Shown in pieces: positions 53,201-64,000 of a DNA stretch of 64,000 nucleotides. The DNA is taken from NCBI GenBank assembly GCA_905250025.1, contig CAJNOJ010000080.1:124001-188000 (forward strand), in the 5' to 3' direction. The notes under the pieces were generated by a model. That model did not search any database, was not told where the DNA came from, and worked only from the letters and a program-made list of their open reading frames with translations. This stretch comes from Adineta ricciae. Taxonomy: Eukaryota; Rotifera; Eurotatoria; Adinetida; Adinetidae. Numbering within the stretch: position 1 is the stretch's first letter; each line of letters begins with the position of its first letter. Both the position numbers and the translations under genes were made by a program.

Positions 53201-56200
53201 TTTATGTTCGTCTTCACCCTCTTCACGAAGTCCGTCTTCTTCCTCTCCATCATCATCATCAGATGAAGTACCGTCGCCTAGTTGCTGATCACTTTTGTTG
53301 CTGTGAGACGAATCATCATGTTCACCAGTCATTTGAGCTACAACATCGGTTAATACTTGATTAACGTAATCAGACGTCAGAATATCGAATTCTTCTTCCG
53401 TCATTGTTTCATCAGCTTTTTCTTGCAATTGTTGTCCAGGTGCACTCAGTGCTAGCGGTCTTTGACAACTACTTGTTGGTTCAAATGTATCTAAAAATGC
53501 TGATGTTGGTATACTGCACGATTCAGAATGTTCAGGACTCGATTCTTTTTCCACAGCATCATCATATGGCGTTGAATGCCGTTGGTGTTGTTGATGTATG
53601 AATTCTAGTGAGTTGTCTTTCGAGATCGCCGGTAAAAATCCTTCCGAGACTTCATTGTTGGCCGCTATTAAACTATCACGTTTCGAACCGCCCGTTGTCA
53701 ATACTGTTTCGGATTGTGTACGATTTTGTGCATGTAAATGCGGTAAGGTTGTTTGATCGAGATTGTTGATATTATCTATTTCGTATAGTTCGGGACTACG
53801 AACGAGTTTGTTTTGTTCGTCATCGTGTAATTCATAGGCTGAATGAAAATGTTGTTGTGGTGATGATGTCAACGGTTCGTTTTCATCGTCCACAAGTTGT
53901 TTTTCAGTAAAATCAGAATTACTGTTCAATGAAGATGTTGAACGTTGCTTGCGACGATTCTCCATAACTTCCTGAACCATTTCTACTGGTTTAGCAACAA
54001 ATGCTTTGACACGATCAAAAAATCCAACTGCACTTGTTGATGGAGATGAACCTGGATTAAACTCGTTATTATCGTCATCGACATCTTTTCGAGTGGTTTC
54101 ACGGTAGATCTGTTGATTCTTCTGTGATTCATCGTATAAAATCTGTTGTTGGTCATCCATGTATTCATTCGACGGTGTTAATTCATCTTGACCGGTCAAA
54201 CACGATGCGGACAAGGAGTGACCATCGTACATGTGTAACGGTGTTGACGATGTACTGAAAAGACTGTTTTCACTTGCTGTACGACGCGCGTGAATAACTG
54301 GTAATTGACCGATGTCGATCTCATTGGATATTAATGGATATCGATCGGCTGATGGCTGGCGATCATTTGACTCATCGTCATCATAATATTTTTTCATCAT
54401 TTGACTCGGCGTTGGTTCACTTTGGTGCTGTTTCACGATGAAGTCATATGTTTCGTTTGGCGGTTGGACAGGAGTTTTTGGTGAAATAAGTTTTAATTCT
54501 TGTTCCGAATCGAGAGAATCAGATGACTGTTGTTTAAGAGAATCTTGGCTAATGATCATTTCTTCATTGATAGAGTCCGTGCTCATTTCCATTTCTTGTT
54601 GACTTTGTTGTTGTTGTTGTGAAGATTGATAAGTTTGCTTTTGATTTGATTCATTTGAAGTCGAAGGTTGCTGTTGTTGGGATTCGGATGAAGTTGTTTC
54701 TTGAGTAGTAGACGAAACTAATGGTTTATCACCTTTGTGATCGTGATCGTCGTCGTCGTCGTCATCGGAATCATGATGTTCTGATAATGATTTGTCATGG
54801 TCATCAGTGACTGATTGCCGTTTCGACTTCTTTTTACTTTCATTATCTTCGTCTTCATCCGATAGAAGTTGCTCTTCACGAACACTCTTTAAATAATGGT
54901 TCGAAGCTAATTCTGCTTCTTCATCACCAACTGTCGTATGAGAAACATTGTCTCTCCCATCTGCTTGATCAGCTTCTGTTTCATCTCGTTGATGCTGTTC
55001 ATCCATTAAATGTTCATAGCGTGACATCCGTCGAAGATAATCAAGTTGAGCAGCTAATTCACTCGATCGATCACCAGTGCTATCTTCATGAGAATGATCT
55101 AAGTCATCTGATATACTTGTTCCTGATGATTGAATGTGAGGTGCACGCCGTTGATCAGTAGAGAGTGCGGTAATCGATTTTTTTCTTATTTGTGGTATAT
55201 CCAAATGCTAAAGAGATCAATAGTGAAAAATGGAATTTCTCTGCTATTTTGCTCTTTTACTTACCTCGCCTTGAACGTTCACTCGCGCCTGTTGGATAAC
55301 ATCGATTATCATTTTCTGTAAACCTGGATGATCGTCTTGTTCATGCTGTAATTGTTTTTGCGCTTCATCAACATCGCTCATTGATGAGCATGTGACATGA
55401 ACAAATTCATTTTTCAATAATGGCGATCCTGGTGGACTCAAAGGACGTCGCTCTGTTTGATGAGATTCACCTGATTGCGAATCGTGACGATATTTAAGAA
55501 TATCACGCGACAATGAATCGACACTGGCTGATTGCAAGACCTCTTCGTCATGTTGTTCAGGAGCATCTGTTATTTTATCAGGCTGATCGACAATTTTGGT
55601 CGTTGATTCAGGCGAATGCAAATTGTCTTCGGTAGGTTGTAATTCGATTACCGGTGGAATGGTTACATCGTAATGATGAATTTCATCATTGTCGGACATT
55701 GATGATGATGCTGATGGTGACGACGAACGAATAATATCAACATTGTCGTTGATTTCGTGCTCAAATTTATGTAACTCTTGCATAAGGTCAGCAAGTTCAT
55801 GTGTTGATTTGGCAGTTGCTGCATCTGTTATGGATAAATATGGTTCACCGGTAATATTTTCAATCGATTTGTCTTTTTCTTCGTCATCTGATGTTAAATG
55901 TTCTTCTTCTTTCTCGACGTCAACCCGATCACTACCACTACTTGTCAGTTGACTTGGTTTTTCTTCTGTGATAGCACCGGGTACGTTCTTAACCAAAGTT
56001 GACCAATCAGTTAAGTCACTAATCGATACATCAGCACTGGTTGTCTCATCACGTTGCGACGAAGGTATTTCATCATCATATTTTGTGTAGACATTATCGA
56101 GTACATCGTTAACAATGCCTGTTGCTGTCTGATAGAGAGAATAATTTCTGTCTTGTTCGATAGTTTCGTTGACAGCTTCATCAAGAATTCGACTGACGAA

Positions 56201-59200
56201 TTGCTGTGATGTTTGTTCAAGAACTTTCTCATATTGATCATCTCGATCCGATTTGGAAAGAATATATTCTGTGTCAGGGGTAGATGTTTTAAACAGATTC
56301 TTATCTTGTTCGTCAGGAAGTGAAATATCAAGGTGTGTCGGTCGAAAATCATTTTCGTCTTCGTGTTCCAACTCTTCCTCGCCTTGATATGATGGAATTG
56401 TACGAGATATGACACTTGAATGTTGAACGTGGGAGATCAATGATGATTCAGGATTTTCATCGACTGGTGAGTCAAGTGCATATTTCGCTGGTCGATATCT
56501 GTCACCATAGATTTCTTCACGTTGGAAAGCTGATTGTGTCCATGGCTCTGGTCGTTTCAGTTGTTCATTTTCGACTTCATCTTCATCGGAACGGACGAAC
56601 GATTGCACGTTGGCAAAATGCTCATCGCTTATTTCTCGTTCGAAACTCTTGGCCGACTCCATGTGGAAAGGTTCATCTTGACTTGGAAACGATTCATATG
56701 GATATTGTTGTTTCGGTGATGTTTCAGTGGTATGACGATCTTCTAAGTCGTGCTCGTCAGGAGATTCAATAGAGGATTTCTTTTCGACGCTCGGACTACG
56801 TTCGACTTGATCTTCATTGAGTAGTCGTGGAAAGGAAAGAGCAACTTGTCCCGCACTTAACAATCTCGTGAAATCATTTGTTTCATCTTGATGAGTTTCC
56901 GTAATGCTATGATCAAATGTCTTATGGTCTTCGAGTTCTTGAGAACTGGCGAGAATGTCTTGATCTGATTGTTCTTTGCTTTCTTCATCACGACGCTCTT
57001 CTTCAGATTCACTATCTGCGCGTGATTTATTACTCACTTTGTCAATGCTTAAGCGTCGTGCAAATTCTTGTTCAGTTGCTTCTTCCTCGGTCTTGACACT
57101 CGATGCTTTTGATGATAACGCTTGCGCTGGTTCAGCACTGAATTGGTCAGTTGAACTTCGTCTTTGTTCAGCTGAAGAGAGAAGTTCTTCGCCATCTTGC
57201 GATGTAGTTGGTGCAAAGTGTTTTGATTCAATTATCGGAGATGCTTCTTCAACTACTAGATGGTCAGTGCTGTGTTTATGTTTGGACTGATACTGGTCTC
57301 CTTCTTCTACATTCGAGATCTGGGATGCATGAATAACTTCTTTTCGAAGTTCGCCGTCATCTTCGTGTGATGATTGAGTGAAGGATTCATGTGCTATCGA
57401 TTTTTCTTTCTCCAATTTGTGCACATCTTCCGTTTCAGATTTGACTTCTTCAGAGATGAATTCATCTGGATATTGATCTTCGTCATGTTCAGTTGCTGGT
57501 GGGGATCGAGTATCGATTCTTTCCGAACTTGGGTAGCTGATAGGTTTATAATCGTGTTCAATTCCGCTTTCATACTTTTCAGTTTTATTAGGAGAAGTAG
57601 CGAAAGTTTGTGGAATAGTTTCAATAGTTGGCGAAGATTTCGTGATGATTTCTTCGGTACTCTCTTTGCGTCCAAACGAAGGCTGTTCAGCTTCATGAGA
57701 TGACATTGCAACGATGTCATGCACTCTCACCTTTTGATCAGATTTATCTTGATTATCTGACGATTCACCGGTGGATTTACGTCGAGGTACATGCGATTGA
57801 TCATCATGTCTTTGTTCAAAACTATCTGCGCGATTTTCGGCAGTTGTATGAGAAGGTTCGACATTAAAGTCTTGTGACTCTCGGTCTTCTTCGAATGATG
57901 ATGAAGGTGCAGATGCAACAATAAATTTCACATCGCTCATTTTGTCATCTTTGTGATCAATTGCACCAACAGTAGATGCATGTCCTTCAACTATTGGATG
58001 ACTGTCAGCAGGCACTTGCTCAACGCTCGATTGCTTTTCGTATCGAGTTTGATCTTCTTTAGTTTCCATTTCGGTATCAGATAATGGTAATGATTCAGTG
58101 TTGATGCGATGTTCACTTAATTGTCGTTGTGTTTCGTGTTCTTCGTCTTCTGTAGATTTGTGCGAATCTCTTTTGATAGGCTGGACAGTTTGGAGAATCT
58201 CTTCTTTTTCATCTTCATGGGATGTTTTCATGATAACGTCATTATCGTCGTCGTCGTCATCGGCAACGAAATGTTCTTCTCCAATTATCTGTGAACTTTG
58301 CAGCGACGATTGATCTGCGACTTCAGATTTTTCCTCTCCTGCACTTTGTGTGCTTGGATAACGTTCATAGAAATCTTTATGTTGTTCTACCTTTGGCAAT
58401 GATTCCATGGTAATTTGGTCTGAGCTGACTTTTCTTTCAGGTTGATATTTTTCTTCCTCATGTTCAACTGATCGATGAGTATCAACAGCTGTATGTTCTG
58501 GTTTCAAGACTTGAATGTCATGTTTATCTTCGGATGATGTTGGAGATTCAGCATGTGTTTGTTCAGTAATCGAATGTTGTTGATATTCACATTGATGTTC
58601 ATGGTCGTCTTCACTTGATCGACGTGATTCTCTGTGAACAGTTTCTAAACTTGTTGGCCGTTCTGATACATACTCTTCTTCAATAAGTGATTGTTTCGAA
58701 CTGACTGATTTTTCGAATTGATCTTCTTCATCTTCATGCTCACTGAACTGCGGAGATTTCACATCTGTTCTTGTCAGTGTTGCACTTACTGGACTAATCA
58801 CAGTTTCTTTATCGATCGAGAATTGTTCATGTTGAAATTCTTTCTCTTCGATCATCGGAGAAGAGTCAGCGTTAATTCTTTCTACGTGATGTTGTTGCTC
58901 TGTTTGAAGTTCGTCCACTCCGGATTCTTGATGACTGATTTCAGACTTCTGTTCAGATTCGTGATCTTCTTCATATACAATACTTCTTTCCGATATGACT
59001 GGAGACTGTTCGAAAGCAGTTTCTTGCTCTTGTTGGTGTTCCTTGTCAATAGTCGATTGAAAAGGTTGAACAACAGTTTTATCGGTACTAGGTTGTCGTT
59101 CGAAATGAGGTTCTTCAATTTGTTCTTCGTGTTCACTGGATTGAAGAGATGAAGAGAGAACTTTTTCTACACTTGGTGTTCGTACTAGCTGTTCTTCTTT

Positions 59201-62200
59201 CGTATGTTCGACGTGAAACATTGGTTGAACATCTGTTTCGTCAACGTATCTTTTTTGTTCGTCATAATTTTCTTCTTCTTCTTCGTGTTCACTATAACGT
59301 GGAGATTCGGAGCGAGGTCCTTCAATACTTGGTGCATGCAATAACTGCTCTTCTGTTTGTTCATCTTCTGCATGAGTAACGTGAGATGACTGTGTAGACA
59401 CGGTTCGATCCAAACTGCGTTGTCGTTCCAGGCGGTTTTCTTTGTTTTTGTCTTCTTCCGATTCACTTTCCACACTGCGGTGTTCTTCTTCATGTTCACT
59501 GAATTGATGAGATTCAGAGAGAGACTTCTCACTACTTGGTGTTTGCGCTAACTGTTTTTTCTGTTCGTCTTCTACGTGTGTGGTATGAGATGACGGTTCG
59601 GTAACGATTTCATCGATGCTGGGTTGACGCTCAAGCTGGTGTTCTTCTTCTACTCGTTCTTCGTATTCACTGGACTGGCGAGATGCGGAACGCGGTTCTT
59701 CTACACTTGGCGTTCGTAGAAGTTCTTCTTTGTGTTTCTCGTCCACATGTATAAAATCGGCTGATGATGGAATAACAGTTTTATCGATGCTTGATTGTCG
59801 TTCGAAGCGATGTTCTTCTTTTTCATCGTGCTCTTCACGCTCCTCGTCTTCGTCGGCTTCGAAAGATTGTAAGTGAGGTTGTTCTACACTTGGTGTTCGT
59901 AGTAATTCCTGTTTATAGTCGTCTTCTACATGTGTGAAACCAGTTACAACACTTTTCTCGTCACGGAGTTGTTGCTCAAAGTGGTGTTCTCCTTGGTATT
60001 CTTTGTGTTCACTGCGTTGAGGAGATTCAGAACGATGTTGTTCTACGATTGATGTTTTTGATAGCTCTTGTTTGTGTTCATCTGCCACTTGGGCGAAATC
60101 AGCTGACGGAGAAACTACACTTTTATCGATGCTGGCTTGTCGCTCAAGGCGAAGCTCTTCGTCATGTTCACTGGATTGAATAGATGCCAAGCGCGGTTTT
60201 TCAACACTTGGTGTTCGCACTAGTTGTTGTTCCTGTTCGTCTTCCACATGCGTGATGTCGGATTGTGGTTGACACTCGAGCTGATGTTCTACTTCTACTT
60301 CGTCATGTTCACTAGATTGACGAGATACAGATCGCGGTTGTTCTACGCTTGGTGTCCGTGGTAATTCTTGCCTACGTTCCTCTTCTACATGTGTAGATTC
60401 AGCTGATGGAGATAGAACAGCGTTATCGACACTTGTTTGTCGTTCGATATGATGTTCATTTTCGTGCTGCTCATGCTCGCTAGAATGAATAGATGCAGAA
60501 CGAGACTTGTCGATACTTGGTGTCCGTATTAACTGTTGTTCGTGTGTCTCTTCTATATGTTCAGCTTGCGATGATAGTTGGATATTAGTTTCATCGGCAA
60601 CTTCTCGTTGTTTGACGTGAGACTCTTTCTCGTGTTCACTGGATTGAGAGGATTCAGAATGAAGCTGCTCCACGCTTGGTGTTCGTACTAATTGATGTTC
60701 ATATGCCTCGTCTGTGTGTGTGATCTGAGACACTGTTTCAATAACAGATTTCTCAATACTAGGTTGACGTTCAAAACGATGTTGTTGTTGTTGTTCTTCT
60801 TCTTCTGGTTCTTCATGTTCACTAACGTGAGACGGTTGAGAGCGAGTCTTCTCCGTACTGGGCGTACGAACCAGTTCCATCTTATGTTCATCTTGTTGAT
60901 GGGTAAATTGGAATGTTGGCTGGCCAGCCATTTCATTGACACTTGATTGTTGATGGTCTTCTTCGTCATGTGGCAAATCTAATGACGGTGAAACACGACT
61001 TTCGTGGACGTTGCGTTGTTGTTGTCGATCGAGATGATCTCCTTGTTCCTCATGCTCATCGAATGGTGGAGAAGGAGACCGAAGTTTCTCACTACTTGGT
61101 GTTCTTGCTAGTTCATGCTCATGTTCGATTTCTGTGTGCGGAAAGTCAGACACTGGTGAAATAGAAGTTTGGAAGTTAGATCGTTGTTCAAAATGTTCTT
61201 TTTCTTCTGATTCACTGATATAAGGAGATTCTTGATGAAGTTTTTCGACACTTGGTGTTCGCGCTAATCGTTGTTCATGTTCATCTTGTCGATAGGTGAA
61301 GTCAGATGATGGATGAACAACTGTATTATCGACGTTAGATTGCTGTTCAAGGTGTTTTTCCTCTTCTTCTTCGTGTTCACTGAATCGGTGTGAGCTAGAG
61401 CGAGATTTTTCAGAGCTTGGTGTTCGTGTCAATTGTTGTTCGTATGTCGCTTCTGCATGTGTATCATGAGAGAGTGATTGAATCACATTTTCGTGTAGAA
61501 GTTTTTCTTGTTCGTAATAATGCTCTTCATGTTGATCTTCTACTTTTGATTCAGTTTGCATAGTTGACTGTTCGTGGTCGCTGAGTCGCTGTGATTGAAA
61601 ACGAGGTTCTTCAACACTTGGAGTTCGCACTAGTTCATGTTTATCTCCTTCATGTTCGACTACATTCAAAGGCGTAACTGATATTTGTTCAATCATTTGC
61701 TTTTGTTCTGGAAAATGCTGATCTGTTTGCTCGCCATCGTCGTGCTCACTTTCTCGTGAAGATTCAATAGCATGTTCGTCGTAGTGGAATGATTCACTTT
61801 CGTGTTGAGCTGCGACTGGACTTTCCTCGGTGCTAAGCCGCCTTTCTTTTTCATACATATGACTTTGGATGTCTTGAGATGATTCAAGTACATCCTCTTC
61901 ATGTTCGCTGGGTCGTGATGATGTTGTACTAACTTTTCTTGAAATTGATTTCTCATCAATTTCAACATTTTTGTCAACCGGAACTTCTTCAGATTTCATT
62001 TTATCTTCAACTTGATGATCATCTTCTTCGTGTTCACTGGGTTGAGGAGATTCGGTGTGAGCTCTTTCCGAGCTTCGTCTTTGTTCAAGCTTATGATCAT
62101 CTTCGATATCACGTCTTTCTTGTTCAAGTGTTTCACCAGGTATAATCACAGTTCCTTTATCACTGGAAAATTGTTCAGCTTGATGACCCTTATCGTCAAT

Positions 62201-64000
62201 TAGTGAAGATCTTAGGAAAGCTTGGTCAACGTTAATCTGTTGTTGTGATGAATAATTTGGTTCTTCATGTTTCTCATCTTCATCTTCGCTATGTTGAGTT
62301 GATCCAGTGATAATTTGTTGTACACTTGGCTTGCGCTCAGATCTCACTTCATCTACTGCGACCTTTTCAGAGCTTAGTTCTGACTGCAACTTGTGTTGAT
62401 CTTGTACATCGGGCCCCGCTTCATGTTGATCAGCTGAAGTTTCTTCCTGTTCAACATCTTGCGGTGTTCCAATATAAAATTTGCCTGATTGTTGATCTTG
62501 TTCTTTGTCGACAGTGATGTCATCCGAAATTAATTTTTCATGTGTTTGGTCGGGAGTACGAATCGATGATTCATGTTCAGCTTCGATTGTTGACGAAGGT
62601 TCGAAGATTTTATCTGTACTCCAAGTTCGTTCAATGTGCGATTGTTCATTTTCATCTCGGTGCTCGTAATCATGTGACACATCTTCTATTGTTTCATCTT
62701 CAATATCTTCAGTCGATTGTTTTAACTCCATTTCACTGGTAGTAGACTGTTGTTGAAGTGTTGTGGTCGGTGGAAATTCTTCACTAAATCTTCGTTCGGG
62801 TCGATACTGTTCGCCATAGACTTCTTTTCTTTGGTTCGATGATTGTATCCAATCTTGAGCGTGCGATCGAATTTCATGTGTAATTTTTTCCAATTCACCT
62901 GTGGGCTCTTCGATCAATTGTGATTCTTCTTGTGGCCAACGTTCAGTCTCTTGTCGAGTTAAGATCGTTCGATGTATAACAATAGGTATTTCGGCACTGA
63001 ATGGAGAGATGGTATCGCGTTCTTCGATTTGAATGGCTGATGATGATGATAACGGAAAATTTTCGATTTCATGCACGATTTCGTATGAAGTTGCAGGCGG
63101 ATGACGTTGTTCAGTTGTAATAAACGATTCCGCTAAAACTTCTTCATCTTCTCTCACTGATTGTTCTTCGATTTTCGTCGGTTTTTTTGTCCACGAAGCA
63201 GCAAGCATAAGATCACTCATAATGTCTCGAAGATTATCAATTGATGATGGTGGTGATGGTGATCTTAACTGTCGTTCAGCATGTATCGATGGTGTACGTT
63301 CGACAAATAGTGAGCGACGTGAGTCGCCTTCATAGAAAACATCACCCGATACCAGCGGACTTTCCGGTATGAGCGGTTTTTCATGTTCACTCGTATCATT
63401 GTCTTTGTTCGCTTTGTGATAGAATGAACGATGGATATCACCTTCATAGAAACTATCTGCACTAATTCGCGCTTCTTCCGGTATGAGATGAGTGGTATGT
63501 GTTAATGAAGTTTTCTTTTCTCGAGGAGGTTTATCTCCTTCGAAAAAGACGTCGCGTGTAATGACAGGATCTTCAGGAATGAGATGAGATTGCGATTGCC
63601 GAGGTGACAATAATCGGCCATCAGGTCCACGATGAAAATATTCAGCCATTTGTTCAGGTGTCCAATCGTTTTCTGCTGATACTTTCGATTCCTGTTCAAC
63701 AATATCAGTTCTAGTCGGTTGCAAATCCTCGATTTTACTTGATTTGATATCATTGATAATTCGACGTAACTCGTTGACATTTTGTTCGAATAATTCAATT
63801 AAACTATAATCTTCTTGATGAACGTTATTCTGTAAATTTTCGTTGATAGTTTGAAATAAATTTTCTAATTCATCTAATTCGTATTCAATGCGTAATTCAT
63901 CAGTTTTGTTCAACTGAATATCCGACATGAGTGCTTTCAAATCATGAATTTTCGTAAGAGTATCTTGGAAGTTAGCTGCGGTAAACTGATTGTTCTTTAA
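50276..64000 (-). CDS. Giant intrinsically disordered repeat protein, C-terminal 4,555 residues
   Basis: Two huge exons (64000-55265 and 55207-50276) flank a 57-base canonical intron; both junctions are in phase 0. The frame is open at the window edge, so the start lies outside. Composition is dominated by Glu, Ser, Gln, His and Asp. The first 80 residues look like helical, spectrin-like coiled coil (ELRIEYELDELENLFQTINENL). Then come a triplicated LIPE...FYEGD module, about 15 tandem copies of an RTPSVE/SSEHEE unit, diverged acidic copies, and in the second exon Ser/Gln/Asp-rich disorder, including an Asp run and a Ser run, with one amphipathic helix (FFDRVKAFVAKPVEMVQEVMENRRKQR). It ends CYCADPSTSQQH. 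I do not recognise it. Giant neuronal ankyrin or MAP1-type insert exons look similar in composition, but no diagnostic domain is in view. Confidence 0.85.
59110..61650 (-). repeat. Tandem array of about 15 coding repeats of ~174 bp
   Basis: On the plus strand the motif ACTTGGTGTTCG or a close variant recurs at about 61612, 61417, 61250, 61098, 60860, 60674, 60510, 60348, 60200, 60045, 59888, 59702, 59535, 59326 and 59170, a mean spacing of about 174 bases. Each unit encodes RTPSVE, then a Ser-rich stretch, SSEHEE, an acidic run, and usually RQPSIDK. Copies are diverged at the DNA level but keep these motifs. Confidence 0.85.
63310..63600 (-). repeat. Triplicated LIPE-x-FYEGD module
   Basis: Three successive units in the giant protein share a pattern: LIPEDPVITRDVFFEGD, LIPEEARISADSFYEGD and LIPESPLVSGDVFYEGD. 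The last two are followed by a basic RS(F/L). Spacing is roughly 110-120 bases. Confidence 0.85.

Noticed and set aside
57394-57720. Many antisense and frame-shifted open frames over the giant exons
   Set aside because: They follow the repeated codon pattern of the long minus-strand frame and show no independent protein signature.

Overview
The window looks like animal nuclear DNA from a compact, AT-rich genome. The conserved proteins are metazoan in type: fatty acid synthase, tubby, EB1, PPP1R37, CCDC17, a USP25/28-type deubiquitinase and RPB9. Almost every gene is cut by many introns of about 50-60 bp, and genes lie a few hundred bases apart on both strands. A bdelloid or other rotifer fits best, because of the tiny introns, a DUF1761 gene of a family I know mainly from microbes, and a plant/nematode-type phosphoethanolamine methyltransferase. 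The species cannot be named from the sequence alone. I checked that exon lengths keep the reading frame for FASN, NCAPH, GSTZ1, PMT, RPB9, PPP1R37, the nuclear-receptor-like gene, tubby, EB1 and three unrecognised genes.

Layout, left to right. 1-12.4 kb: the C-terminal part of an animal fatty acid synthase (+), condensin kleisin NCAPH (+), maleylacetoacetate isomerase GSTZ1 (+), a tandem-domain phosphoethanolamine N-methyltransferase (+), and a small unrecognised gene (-). 13-18 kb: a USP25/USP28-like deubiquitinase (-) and a DUF1761 membrane protein (-). 18.8-22.5 kb: RPB9 (+) and PPP1R37 (+). 24-26.4 kb: a protein (-) with a nuclear-receptor-like ligand-binding domain but no visible zinc-finger domain, followed by about 5 kb with no gene I can support. 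31.4-38 kb: an unrecognised gene (+), a tubby-like protein (+), a small unrecognised gene (-), and EB1 (+) with two alternative last exons. 38.4-44.5 kb: a single-pass membrane protein (-) and a secreted multi-CUB protein (-). 47-49.4 kb: CCDC17 (+). 50.3-64 kb: the C-terminal 4,555 residues of a giant disordered repeat protein (-), which runs off the right edge.

The genes form no operon and no single pathway. They are separate housekeeping genes (lipid synthesis, tyrosine catabolism, transcription, chromosome condensation), cytoskeletal or cilium-associated genes (EB1, tubby, CCDC17) and several lineage-specific ones. The observations most worth following are the duplicated EB1 terminal exon, the receptor-like protein without a DNA-binding domain, the giant protein with 15 phospho-motif-like repeats, the shortened pseudo-methyltransferase region of FASN, and a recurring class of 5' splice sites that begin GTT.
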